A stretch of 9,051 bases of DNA from JACVRW01 sp035705985 (lineage in GTDB: Bacteria > Actinomycetota > Thermoleophilia > Solirubrobacterales > Thermoleophilaceae). The stretch is taken from positions 1 to 9,051 of the forward strand of contig DASSVP010000145.1 of assembly GCA_035705985.1 (NCBI GenBank). Reading direction: 5' to 3'. Both the position numbers and the translations under genes were made by a program. Below, one piece after another: positions 1 through 7,160 of this stretch (positions within the stretch are counted from its first letter, which is position 1; every line of letters starts with the position of its first letter). Below the pieces are notes generated by a model. That model had not been told where the DNA came from. It saw nothing but the letters and a program-made list of their open reading frames with translations, and did no database searches.

Positions 1-36
1 CGGCTCGAGATCAGCTCGATCAAGGCCGGAAGGTAG
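1..36 (+). CDS. rplU: 50S ribosomal protein L21, C-terminal end (partial)
   Basis: Only the last 11 codons and the TAG stop (34-36) are present. They read RLEISSIKAGR, which resembles the final beta-strand of L21 (typically I/V-x-x-I-x-x). The following gene is rpmA, and rplU-rpmA is one of the most conserved bacterial gene pairs, so context carries most of the identification. L21 is a large-subunit protein that binds 23S rRNA. The gene's start and promoter lie outside the window. Confidence 0.8.
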   Translation, partial: RLEISSIKAGR

Positions 37-40
37 GAGG
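35..40 (+). promoter_or_regulatory. Shine-Dalgarno site of rpmA
   Basis: AGGAGG lies 7 nt before the GTG start of rpmA and overlaps the rplU stop codon. It is the clearest ribosome binding site in the window and fixes the start of rpmA at GTG 48. Confidence 0.85.
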
Positions 41-47
41 CTCAGAG

Positions 48-314
48 GTGGCTCACAAGAAGGGACTCGGCTCCAGCCGCAACGGCCGCGACTCGAACGC
101 GAAGCGTCTCGGCGTGAAGGTGTTCGCGGGCCAGGCCGTTACGGGCGGGGAGATCATCGTGCGCCAGCGCGGGACCCGCTTCAAGCCGGGCGAGGGTGTC
201 GGGCTCGGCAGGGACGACACCATCTTCGCCACCCGGCCGGGCACCGTGCAGTTCGCGCAGGGCCGCCGCGGGCGCGTGATCTCGGTGGAGCCCGCCGCCG
301 AGGCGTCCGAGTAG
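48..314 (+). CDS. rpmA: 50S ribosomal protein L27
   Basis: This is an 88-residue protein of normal family length with the L27 signature throughout. The N-terminus MAHKKGLGSSRNGRDSNAKR is the flexible arm that in known ribosomes reaches the peptidyl-transferase centre. VFAGQAVTGGEIIVRQRGTRF then leads into the beta-barrel. There is no Firmicutes-type cleavable N-terminal extension: the protein starts directly at MAHKK. The GTG start is fixed by AGGAGG 7 nt upstream. The gene lies 11 nt after the rplU stop and is followed with no gap by the DUF1028 frame, which is in the same reading frame behind the TAG stop at 312-314. It is probably co-transcribed with rplU and obg. Confidence 0.98.
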   Translation: MAHKKGLGSSRNGRDSNAKRLGVKVFAGQAVTGGEIIVRQRGTRFKPGEGVGLGRDDTIFATRPGTVQFAQGRRGRVISVEPAAEASE

Positions 315-1298
315 TTGCGGAAGCACGCGGCGGTGCCGCGTGCGCCCCGACGGAATACCTTTCCGCTTCTGACCTACTCGATCGTTGCCAGGGACCCTGC
401 GAGCGGTGAGCTCGGCGTGGCGGTCCAGTCGCATTTCTTCAGCGTCGGCTCGCTCGTCCCCTGGGCCGAAGCGGGCGTGGGCGCCGTCGCGACCCAGTCG
501 GTAGTCGAGCCGGCCTACGGGCCGCGCGGCCTCGCGCTGATGCGCGAGGGCAAGAGCGCGCCGGCGGCGCTCCATCAGCTGCTCATGGACGATCCGCAGG
601 AGCCGGCCCGCCAGGTGGCGATGATCGACCGCGGCGGGCGCGTCGCCGTCCACACGGGCGCGCGCTGCATCGCGCACGCCGGCCACGCCGTCGGCGACCA
701 GGTGAGCGCCCAGGCGAACATCATGGGGCGCGACACCGTGCCGGCCGCGATGGTGCGCGCCTACTCGAACGCCACCGGCGCCGGCCTCGCGGAGCGGCTG
801 CTCGCCGCGCTCGACGCGGCCGAGGCCGAGGGCGGCGACCTCCGCGGCCGCCAGTCGGCCGCGCTCGTGATCGTGACTCCGCGGGCCACCGGCAACCCCG
901 TGGAGGACCGCCCCGTGGACCTACGCGTGGAGGACCACCCCGACCCGGTGCGCGAGCTCCGCCGCCTGGTGGCGCTCCGGCGCGCGTACGAGCGGGTGGA
1001 CGCGGGCGACCAGCTCGCCGCCGCCGGCGATGTGGAGGCCGCGCTCGCGGAGTACGAGGCGGCCCACCGCTCCCAGCCCGACAACCTGGAGCTCGCGTTC
1101 TGGCACGGCGTCGCGCTCGCGGCGAACGGCCGAGAGGACGAGGCCGCGCCGATCCTGCGGCGCGCCTTCGAGGCACACCCCGGCTGGATCGAGCTGCTGA
1201 AGCGGCTGCCGGCGGCTGAGCTGTTCCCCGACGACGGCGAGCTGATCGCCCGCCTGATCGGGACCCGGGCGGTCTCGGAGCCCTCGCCCCGGCCCTGA
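315..1298 (+). CDS. DUF1028 (Ntn-hydrolase-like) protein with TPR-like tail
   Basis: The frame encodes up to 327 residues. Residues 20-215 match the DUF1028/COG3342 pattern: TYSIVARDPASGELGVAVQS, then GAVATQS, YGPRGLALM, QANIMGRDTV near 133-142 and a GRQSAAL block near 178-184. The family is assigned to the Ntn-hydrolase superfamily but its reaction is unknown. Residues about 216-315 are helical and TPR-like (AAAGDVEAALAEYEAAHRSQPDN, then a second helix pair). The start is uncertain: TTG 315 directly follows the rpmA stop, GTG 333 is possible, and CTG 369 would give MTYSIVARD, the usual family N-terminus. None has a strong ribosome site. The TGA stop overlaps the obg ATG by one base, suggesting translational coupling. 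The family call is firm; substrate and role cannot be inferred. Confidence 0.85.
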   Translation: MRKHAAVPRAPRRNTFPLLTYSIVARDPASGELGVAVQSHFFSVGSLVPWAEAGVGAVATQSVVEPAYGPRGLALMREGKSAPAALHQLLMDDPQEPARQVAMIDRGGRVAVHTGARCIAHAGHAVGDQVSAQANIMGRDTVPAAMVRAYSNATGAGLAERLLAALDAAEAEGGDLRGRQSAALVIVTPRATGNPVEDRPVDLRVEDHPDPVRELRRLVALRRAYERVDAGDQLAAAGDVEAALAEYEAAHRSQPDNLELAFWHGVALAANGREDEAAPILRRAFEAHPGWIELLKRLPAAELFPDDGELIARLIGTRAVSEPSPRP

Positions 1299-2575
1299 TG
1301 TTCCACGACCGCGCACGCATCTTCGTGCGGGGCGGTGCCGGGGGCGACGGCGTCGTGTCGTTCCGGCGCGAGGCGCATGTCCCGAAGGGCGGGCCGGACG
1401 GCGGCGACGGCGGCCACGGCGGCGACGTGGCGATCGTCGTGGACGCCTCGCTCCGCGACCTGTCGGGCTTTCGCCGCGGCGCACACTTCCGGGCGAAGCG
1501 CGGCGGCCACGGCCAGGGCGCGAACAAGCACGGCGCCACGCCGGAGCTGCTCGAGGTGCGGGTGCCGCCAGGCACCGTCGTGGAGGACCCGGACTCGGGT
1601 GACCGCTGGGACCTGCTGAGCCCGGGCGAACGGGCGCTCGTGGCCAGGGGCGGAAGCGGCGGGCGTGGGAACAAGCAGTTCGCCACCGCGACCCGCCAGA
1701 CGCCGCGCTTCGCGGAGCGCGGGCTGCCCGGCGAGGAGCGGACGCTCGAGCTGCACCTGAAGCTGACCGCGGACGCCGGCCTCGTGGGGCTGCCGAACGC
1801 GGGGAAGTCGTCGCTGCTCGCGCGCATGACGCGCGCGCAGCCGAAGGTCGCCGACTACCCGTTCACGACGGTCGAGCCGGTGCTCGGCACGCTCGAGCGC
1901 GACGACAGGCAGCTCGTCATCGCCGACATCCCCGGATTGATCGAGGGGGCGAGCTCGGGCGCCGGGCTCGGGCACGAGTTCCTCGCGCACGTGGAGCGCT
2001 GCCGCCTGCTCGTGCACGTGCTCGACCTGAGGCCGCTCGACGGCTCGGACCCGGTCGAGAACTACGCGACGGTCGAGGCGGAGCTGCGCGAGCACGGCCA
2101 CGGGCTCGCGGAGCTGCCGCGGCTGCTGGCGCTGTCGAAGGCCGATCTCGTGCTGCCGGAGGAGGCCGGAGAGGCGGCCGAGCGTTGGCACGACAGGCTC
2201 GGGATCGAGGTCTTCGTGACCTCCGCGGCGACCGGCGAGGGGCTCGAGGAGCTGGCGAACGCGATCTTCCGGAGGGTTCCGCCCGAGCCGGTGGAGCAGG
2301 CGGACGCCGACGCCCCCGCCACCCACCGCACCTACCGCCCCGGGCGAGGCGACGCGTACAGCGTGCGCCGCACGGGGCCCGGCGCCTTCCGTGTGGAGGG
2401 CGAGCGCATCGAGCGGCTGATCGCCCGCCACGACGTGGACAACGACGAGGCGCTCCGCTACCTGGAGGAGCGCCTCCGCGCGCTCGGCGTGATCAGGGCG
2501 CTCGAGTCGGCGGGCTTCGAGCCGGGCGACGACGTGGAGATCGCCGGGATCGTCTTCGAGCTCGACCCCGGCTGA
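1298..2575 (+). CDS. obg: GTPase Obg/CgtA
   Basis: This 425-residue protein has the three Obg domains in order. The glycine-rich Obg fold is at about 1-158 (FVRGGAGGDGVVSFRREAHVPKG and further glycine-rich stretches). The G domain is at about 159-330, with G1 GLPNAGKS at 164-171, switch I YPFTT, G3 DIPG at 210-213 and G5 TSAATGEG near 308. An OCT domain lies at about 345-425. G4 reads SKAD (280-283) instead of the usual NKxD. Obg is a GTP-binding assembly factor of the 50S subunit and is linked to stress responses. It begins one base inside the preceding stop (TGATG) and has no obvious Shine-Dalgarno, consistent with coupled translation. The position after rplU-rpmA is the conserved one apart from the DUF1028 insertion. 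Confidence 0.98.
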   Translation: MFHDRARIFVRGGAGGDGVVSFRREAHVPKGGPDGGDGGHGGDVAIVVDASLRDLSGFRRGAHFRAKRGGHGQGANKHGATPELLEVRVPPGTVVEDPDSGDRWDLLSPGERALVARGGSGGRGNKQFATATRQTPRFAERGLPGEERTLELHLKLTADAGLVGLPNAGKSSLLARMTRAQPKVADYPFTTVEPVLGTLERDDRQLVIADIPGLIEGASSGAGLGHEFLAHVERCRLLVHVLDLRPLDGSDPVENYATVEAELREHGHGLAELPRLLALSKADLVLPEEAGEAAERWHDRLGIEVFVTSAATGEGLEELANAIFRRVPPEPVEQADADAPATHRTYRPGRGDAYSVRRTGPGAFRVEGERIERLIARHDVDNDEALRYLEERLRALGVIRALESAGFEPGDDVEIAGIVFELDPG

Positions 2576-2589
2576 TACAAGTCTCGCGC

Positions 2590-2982
2590 GTGGCTCGTTT
2601 AGCTCCATTCATCTGCGCGCTTGTGCTCCTCGCCGGCTGCGGCGGCGGGGACGACAAGGAGGAGGCGCAGCAGACCATCCGCGACTTCGTCGAGGCCATC
2701 AACACGCGCGACGCCGACGTCTACTGCGACGACCTGATCACGGAGGAGTTCCGCGAGAAGTCCACCTTCGCGACCGGGGACGAGGCGCGCAACAGCTGCA
2801 AGCGGCAGCTGAGTGCAATCGAGGGTCTGCGGCTCGAGCTCGTTCGGTTCGGCCGGACGACGGTCGACGGCGACGAGGCAACCGTCAACGTGGTGCTGCG
2901 CCGCTCCGGCCAGCGGATCACCCAGAGGGTGAAGCTGGAGAAGGACGGCGGCGACTGGAAGATCTCGGGCGGCGCGGGCTAG
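2590..2982 (+). CDS. Small lipoprotein, NTF2/DUF4878-like
   Basis: This 130-residue protein has a short signal peptide (MARLAPFICALVL) and a clear lipobox LAGC at 14-17, so Cys17 should be lipidated and anchored outside the membrane. A GGGDDKEE linker follows, then an alpha-plus-beta domain: helix AQQTIRDFVEAINTRDADVYCDDL, and strands around GLRLELVRF, EATVNVVLRR and DWKIS. This layout resembles the DUF4878/NTF2-like lipoproteins common in actinobacteria. C46 and C70 could form a disulfide. The GTG 2590 start is chosen because it gives the signal peptide, and it lies 14 nt after the obg stop. The TAG stop overlaps the proB GTG by one base. The specific function is unknown; the fold assignment is by pattern only. 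Confidence 0.85.
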   Translation: MARLAPFICALVLLAGCGGGDDKEEAQQTIRDFVEAINTRDADVYCDDLITEEFREKSTFATGDEARNSCKRQLSAIEGLRLELVRFGRTTVDGDEATVNVVLRRSGQRITQRVKLEKDGGDWKISGGAG

Positions 2983-4073
2983 TGGCGACGGTCGTCGTCA
3001 AGCTCGGCTCGAGCATCGTCGCCGACGAGGCCGGCGAGCTCCGCGACGACGTGCTCGAGGGCCTCAGCGACGAGGTGGCGGCGCGCCACAGGGCCGGCGA
3101 CCGCGTGGTGATCGTGACCTCCGGGGCAATCGCCCGCGGGATGCGGCTGATGGGCCTGCCGATGCGCCCGACGGCGATGGAGGAGCTCCAGGCGGCCTCG
3201 GCCGTCGGCCAGGGCAAGCTCTACCGCACCTACGACGAGCTGCTCCAGGCGCGCGGCGTGCCGTCGGCGCAGGTGCTGCTCACGTTCTTCGACATGTCGG
3301 CGCGCACCCACTATCTGAACGCGCGGCACACGCTCCAGACACTGCTCCGCTGGCGCGTCCTGCCGGTCATCAACGAGAACGACACGACCACCACAGACGA
3401 GATCTCGTTCGGCGACAACGACTTCCTCGCCGCGCAGGTGGCGATCCTGATCGGCGCCGACCGGCTCGTGCTCCTCACCGACACCGGCGGGCTGTACAGC
3501 GCGGACCCGCGCCGCGATCCCGGCGCGCGGCTCGTGGAGCAGGTCGCAGGCGTCGAGGAGCTCGAGGGATACGACATCGGCCTGTCGAGCTCGCCGCTCG
3601 GCTCAGGCGGGATGCGCTCCAAGGTGGTCGCCGCCGAGATGGCGACCGCCGCGGGGATCCCGGTCGTGATCACGAGCGGCGTGGAGCGCGAGGCCGTGGC
3701 CACCGCTCTTGCCGGCGAGCCGTCCGGCACGCTCTTCCAGCCGCAGGAGGGCCGCGTCTCCAGCTTCAAGCTGTGGCTCAAGTACGCCAAGCCGACTCAC
3801 GGACGGCTCGTCATCGACGAGGGTGCCGAGCTCGCGCTGAGAGAGCGGGGAACGAGCCTGCTGCCGGTGGGCGTGGTGGAGGTCGAGGGCGAGTTCGAAG
3901 CCGGCGACGCCGTCGAGGTGCGCTGCGACGGGCGCGCGGTGGGGAAGGGGATCGTGAACTACTCCGCCGCGGAGCTCCGACGCATCAAGGGTCTGAAGAC
4001 GGACGCGGTGCGCGAGCTGCTCCCGCGCGCTACCGAGGAGGCCGTGCACCGGGACTACTTCGTCCTGGAGTGA
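2982..4073 (+). CDS. proB: Glutamate 5-kinase (kinase plus PUA domain)
   Basis: This enzyme phosphorylates L-glutamate with ATP to give gamma-glutamyl phosphate, the first and normally proline-inhibited step of proline synthesis, in the cytosol. The amino-acid kinase domain (about 1-255) shows KLGSS at 7-11, TSGAIARGM at 46-54, NENDT at 131-135, FGDND at 143-147, LLTDTGGLY at 164-172 and GSGGM at 207-211 (GTGGM is more common). Residues about 271-355 are the C-terminal PUA domain (GRLVIDEGAELAL, GDAVEVRC, IVNYSAAEL). The length, 363, is typical of the two-domain form. The GTG start sits in a TAGTG overlap with the lipoprotein stop. Unlike the usual pattern, proA does not follow directly: MATE and HxlR genes lie between. 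Confidence 0.98.
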   Translation: MATVVVKLGSSIVADEAGELRDDVLEGLSDEVAARHRAGDRVVIVTSGAIARGMRLMGLPMRPTAMEELQAASAVGQGKLYRTYDELLQARGVPSAQVLLTFFDMSARTHYLNARHTLQTLLRWRVLPVINENDTTTTDEISFGDNDFLAAQVAILIGADRLVLLTDTGGLYSADPRRDPGARLVEQVAGVEELEGYDIGLSSSPLGSGGMRSKVVAAEMATAAGIPVVITSGVEREAVATALAGEPSGTLFQPQEGRVSSFKLWLKYAKPTHGRLVIDEGAELALRERGTSLLPVGVVEVEGEFEAGDAVEVRCDGRAVGKGIVNYSAAELRRIKGLKTDAVRELLPRATEEAVHRDYFVLE

Positions 4074-5422
4074 GATCGAAGGCTCGCGCGCAGCGCGCGC
4101 TCGCGAGGCGGGTGCCACTCCACTCTCGATACGACCGCGAGATCCTCCACCTCGCGGTCCCGGCGCTCGGCGCGCTCGCCGCCGAGCCGCTCTACCTGCT
4201 CGTGGACACCGCGATGGTGGGGCACCTGGGCACGGAGGAGCTCGCGGCCCTGGCGATCGCGGCCACGCTGCTCGCCGGGACGTTCACGCTCTTCAACTTC
4301 CTGACCTACGGCACCACCGCGCAGGTCGCGCGCTACCACGGCGCCGGCGCCGAGCTCGAGGCGGGACGCCTGGCGCCGCAGGCGCTCTGGCTCTCCGCCG
4401 GGATCGGTGGCGTGCTCACGGTGCTCCTGGCGGCCCTCGCGGTCCCGCTCGTGGACCTGATGGGCGGCGACGGCCGCGTGGGCGGGCTGGCGGTCGATTA
4501 CCTGCGGATCGGCTCGCTCGGCATGCCGTCCGCCCTGATCGCGCTCGCGGGACAGGGTTACCTGCGCGGGGTCTCAGACCTTCGCACGCCGCTCGTGATC
4601 GTGGTGGTCGCGAACGCCGCGAACGTCGTGCTGAACGTGGTGTTCATCTACGGGCTCGACTGGGGGCTCGCGGGCTCTGCGTGGGCGACCGTCGTCGCGC
4701 AGTCCGGGATGGGCGCCGCCTTCGTCCGCGCTCTGCTCGCGGCGCCGGCCGAGTCGCGCCGCCCCGCGCTCGCCCGGATGCGGCCGCTCGCGCGCATCGG
4801 TGGCGAGATCTTCGTGAGGACGGGCGCGCTGTACGCGTCGTTCCTCGTAGCGAGCGCGGTGCTCGCGCGCGTGGGGGAGGACTCGCTCGCCGCGCACCAG
4901 ATCGCCTTCCAGCTCTTCGTGTTCCTCGCGCTGGTGCTCGACGCGATCGCGATCGCCGGCCAGGTGATCGTGGGGAGGACGCTCGGCCGCGGCGACGCCG
5001 ACGCGGCTCACGCGGCCGCGCGGCGGATGATCGAGTGGGCGGTCGTCGCGGGTGCGGCGTTCGGCCTCGTGATGCTGGCGCTCATCGACGTCGTGCCGCG
5101 CGCGTTCACGAGCGACTCGGCGGTGATCGACCGGGCGCAGGAGATCTGGCCGCTCTTCGCGCTGATGCAGCCGGCGAACGGGGCGGTCTTCGCGCTCGAC
5201 GGCATCCTGATCGGCGCCGGCGACACGCGCTTCCTGATGTGGGGGATGCTCGCCGCTGCACTCGGCGTCTTCGTGCCCGTCACGCTGCTGTCGCTCGCGC
5301 TCGACCTCGGGATCGCCGGAGTCTGGGCAGGGCTCGTCGGGCTGATCGCCGTGCGGCTCGGGACCTGCGCGTGGCGCTTCTCTAGCCGGCGGTGGGCGCT
5401 GGTTGGCGCGCCTCGGCGTTGA
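4070..5422 (+). CDS. MATE-family efflux transporter (DinF-like)
   Basis: The frame gives 450 residues from GTG 4070, which overlaps the proB stop as GTGA, or 436 residues from GTG 4112. Neither start has a well-spaced ribosome site; 4070 is preferred because neighbouring genes also overlap. The 4112 start gives MPLHSRYDREIL, a plausible short N-terminus. The protein is hydrophobic with about twelve membrane segments. Numbered from 4112, it shows ILHLAVPALGALAAEPLYLLVDTAMVGHLG at 11-40 (in pieces AEPLY and DTAMVGHLG), the second-repeat equivalent EIFVRTGALYASF at 232-244, and AAHQIAFQLF in the C-terminal half. These are MATE/DinF signatures. MATE proteins export cationic or aromatic compounds by H+ or Na+ antiport; the substrate here is unknown. 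The 3' end overlaps the convergent HxlR gene by 41 bp. Confidence 0.93.
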   Translation: MRSKARAQRALARRVPLHSRYDREILHLAVPALGALAAEPLYLLVDTAMVGHLGTEELAALAIAATLLAGTFTLFNFLTYGTTAQVARYHGAGAELEAGRLAPQALWLSAGIGGVLTVLLAALAVPLVDLMGGDGRVGGLAVDYLRIGSLGMPSALIALAGQGYLRGVSDLRTPLVIVVVANAANVVLNVVFIYGLDWGLAGSAWATVVAQSGMGAAFVRALLAAPAESRRPALARMRPLARIGGEIFVRTGALYASFLVASAVLARVGEDSLAAHQIAFQLFVFLALVLDAIAIAGQVIVGRTLGRGDADAAHAAARRMIEWAVVAGAAFGLVMLALIDVVPRAFTSDSAVIDRAQEIWPLFALMQPANGAVFALDGILIGAGDTRFLMWGMLAAALGVFVPVTLLSLALDLGIAGVWAGLVGLIAVRLGTCAWRFSSRRWALVGAPRR

Positions 5423-5837
5423 GCGCGGTCACCGACTCGCCGCAGCGGTCGCACAGGAGGCGCTCGTCCACCTCGCCGCCGCAGCCGCGGTGGAGCACCA
5501 CGACGGGCGGGCCATCCGGGCTCGGCGCGTGGCGGTCGCCCCATTTCATGAGCGAGACCATCACCGGGAAGAGGTCCACGCCCTTGGGCGTGAGCCGGTA
5601 CTCGAAGCGCGGCGGGCGGTCCTGGTAGAGGTGCTTCTCGAGCACGCCTTCGTCCACAAGCCGCGTCAGCCGCGAGGACAGCACGTTGCGCGCGATGCCA
5701 AGTCGTTCCTGGAACTCCTCGAAGCGGCGGATGCCGTGAAAGGCGTCCCGGATGACGAGCATGGTCCAGCGGTCGCCGATCACCTCGAGGCTGCGGGCGA
5801 CCGAGCAGACCTGGTTGTCATACGTCCGCGGAAGCAC
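5382..5837 (-). CDS. HxlR-family winged-helix transcriptional regulator
   Basis: This 151-residue protein has the HxlR pattern: conserved Cys11 in NQVCSVARSLEVIGDRWTMLVIRD, then RRFEEFQERLGIARNVLSSRLTRLVDEGVLEK (helix-turn-helix and wing) and PPRFEYRLTPKG. A C-terminal tail carries Cys119, Cys129 and Cys132 (RGCGGEVDE, LCDRCGE), a possible metal-binding knuckle seen in many actinobacterial members. The start is GTG on the minus strand (complement of 5835-5837), giving the usual MLPRTYDNQ N-terminus. HxlR proteins often respond to electrophiles or redox through the N-terminal Cys; whether this one does is inference. It is divergent from proA across 46 bp and convergent with the MATE gene. Either neighbour could be a target, but neither is demonstrated. 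Confidence 0.93.
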   Translation of the reverse strand: MLPRTYDNQVCSVARSLEVIGDRWTMLVIRDAFHGIRRFEEFQERLGIARNVLSSRLTRLVDEGVLEKHLYQDRPPRFEYRLTPKGVDLFPVMVSLMKWGDRHAPSPDGPPVVVLHRGCGGEVDERLLCDRCGESVTALNAEARQPAPTAG

Positions 5838-5883
5838 TCCTCGGGCTCAATCGTACGGGACCCTGCCCCGATACCCTGTGTGC
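5838..5883. promoter_or_regulatory. Divergent HxlR/proA promoter region, likely leaderless proA start
   Basis: The 46-bp gap must hold promoters for both divergent genes. On the plus strand TACCCT (5872-5877) fits a TAnnnT -10 element and ends exactly 6 nt before the proA ATG. This spacing would make the ATG the first transcribed codon. No good -35 is seen. On the minus strand TACGAT (5855-5850) is a candidate -10 for the HxlR gene, about 12 nt before its GTG. ACCCTG occurs twice (5860-5865 and 5873-5878), 13 bp apart. The elements are read by eye and remain tentative. Confidence 0.45.
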
Positions 5884-7155
5884 ATGGCCACCACGGCCCA
5901 GTCCGTCGCAGCGGTCTGCGCGCAGGCGAAGGCCGCGTCGCGCGAGCTCGCCCGGCTCGACACCGCCACGAAGAACGCGGCCCTGCACGCGATGGCCGAC
6001 GCGCTCGAGCAGCGCTCGCACGAGATCCTGGAGGCGAATCGGCGCGACATGGACGCCGGGGGGGAGGCCGGGCTGCATTCCGGCCTGCTCGACCGCCTGA
6101 AGCTGACCGAGGAGCGGATCGCCGGGATAGCACGCGACGTGCGCACGATCGCCGCGCTGCCGGATCCGGTGGGCGAGACGATCGAGGGCCACCGGCTCGA
6201 CAACGGGCTCGACGTGCGGCGCGTGCGCGTGCCGCTCGGGGTGGTCGGCGTGGTGTACGAGGCGCGCCCGAACGTGACGGTGGACTGCTCCGCCCTGTGC
6301 CTCAAGTCCGGCAACGCGATCGTGCTGCGTGGGTCGTCGACGGCGGCGCACTCCAACGCCGTGCTCGCGCAGGTGGCGGCGAGCGCGGTCCAGTGGGCCG
6401 GCCTGCCGGAGGGCGCGATCTCCATCGTGAGCGGTGGTGACCGCGACGAGCTCCGCCAGCTGGCCACCCAGGACGGCGTGGTCGACCTCGTCATCCCGCG
6501 CGGCGGCGAGGGGCTCAAGAACGCGCTGAAGGAGCACGCCACGGTGCCTGTGCTGTACGCGTCGGCCGGCGTGTGCCACGTGCTCGTGGACGCGTCGGCG
6601 GACCTCGACGACGCGGTGGCGATCACCGTGAACGCGAAGGTCCAGCGTCCGTCGGTCTGCAACGCCATCGAGACGCTGCTCGTGCACTCGGACATCGCCG
6701 CGGACTTCCTACCGCGCGCTCTCGGCGAGCTGCGCGAGTCGGGCGTGGAGCTGCGCGTGGATGGCCTCACGCGGGCACTCGCCGGCGAGATCGGCGACTC
6801 GCTCGCCGACGCCACCGAGGAGGACTGGGGCACCGAGTACCACGCCCTGATCCTGTCGGTGAAGGTCGTGAACTCGCTCGAGGAGGGCATCGAGCACATC
6901 GGCCGCTACAGCACCGGCCACTCCGAGGCGATCGTGACCGGCTCGACGGAGTCGGCACAGGCCTTCACGGAGGGAGTGGACGCAGCGGCTGTATACGTGA
7001 ACGCCTCGACGCGCTTCACGGACGGGGCGGTGTTCGGGATGGGCGCCGAGATCGGCAACTCGACCCAGAAGCTGCACGCGCGCGGGCCGATCGGGCTGCG
7101 CGAGCTGACGACGTACAAGTTCGTGGTCGAGGGCTCCGGGCAGGTTCGCGAGTAG
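5884..7155 (+). CDS. proA: Glutamate-5-semialdehyde dehydrogenase (gamma-glutamyl phosphate reductase)
   Basis: ProA reduces gamma-glutamyl phosphate, the ProB product, with NADPH to glutamate-5-semialdehyde, the second step of proline synthesis. The 423-residue aldehyde-dehydrogenase-fold protein shows PLGVVGVVYEARPNVT at 117-132, KSGNAIVLRG at 141-150, IPRGGEGL at 204-211, the catalytic Cys259 in QRPSVCNAIETLL, and the C-terminal STRFTDGAVFGMGAEIGNST and ARGPIGLRELTTYK blocks. ATG 5884 is chosen; GTG 5878 is in frame two codons upstream. The -10-like TACCCT favours ATG 5884 as a leaderless start. nadD follows after 5 nt, so proA-nadD-rsfS probably form one transcript separate from the obg-proB series. 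Confidence 0.98.
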   Translation: MATTAQSVAAVCAQAKAASRELARLDTATKNAALHAMADALEQRSHEILEANRRDMDAGGEAGLHSGLLDRLKLTEERIAGIARDVRTIAALPDPVGETIEGHRLDNGLDVRRVRVPLGVVGVVYEARPNVTVDCSALCLKSGNAIVLRGSSTAAHSNAVLAQVAASAVQWAGLPEGAISIVSGGDRDELRQLATQDGVVDLVIPRGGEGLKNALKEHATVPVLYASAGVCHVLVDASADLDDAVAITVNAKVQRPSVCNAIETLLVHSDIAADFLPRALGELRESGVELRVDGLTRALAGEIGDSLADATEEDWGTEYHALILSVKVVNSLEEGIEHIGRYSTGHSEAIVTGSTESAQAFTEGVDAAAVYVNASTRFTDGAVFGMGAEIGNSTQKLHARGPIGLRELTTYKFVVEGSGQVRE

Positions 7156-7160
7156 CCGGT

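Noticed and set aside
42..686. Minus-strand frame opposite rpmA and DUF1028
   Set aside because: It overlaps an unmistakable rpmA, lacks domain patterns and is compositionally biased; a shadow.
761..2608. 615-codon minus-strand open frame opposite DUF1028 and obg
   Set aside because: It mirrors clear plus-strand genes, has low-complexity R/A/P-rich sequence and no family resemblance. Long antisense frames are expected in such GC-rich coding DNA.
3773..4111. Upstream extension of the MATE frame into proB
   Set aside because: The added residues are arginine-rich, antitypical for MATE and lie in the proB coding region; starts at 4070 or 4112 are more credible.
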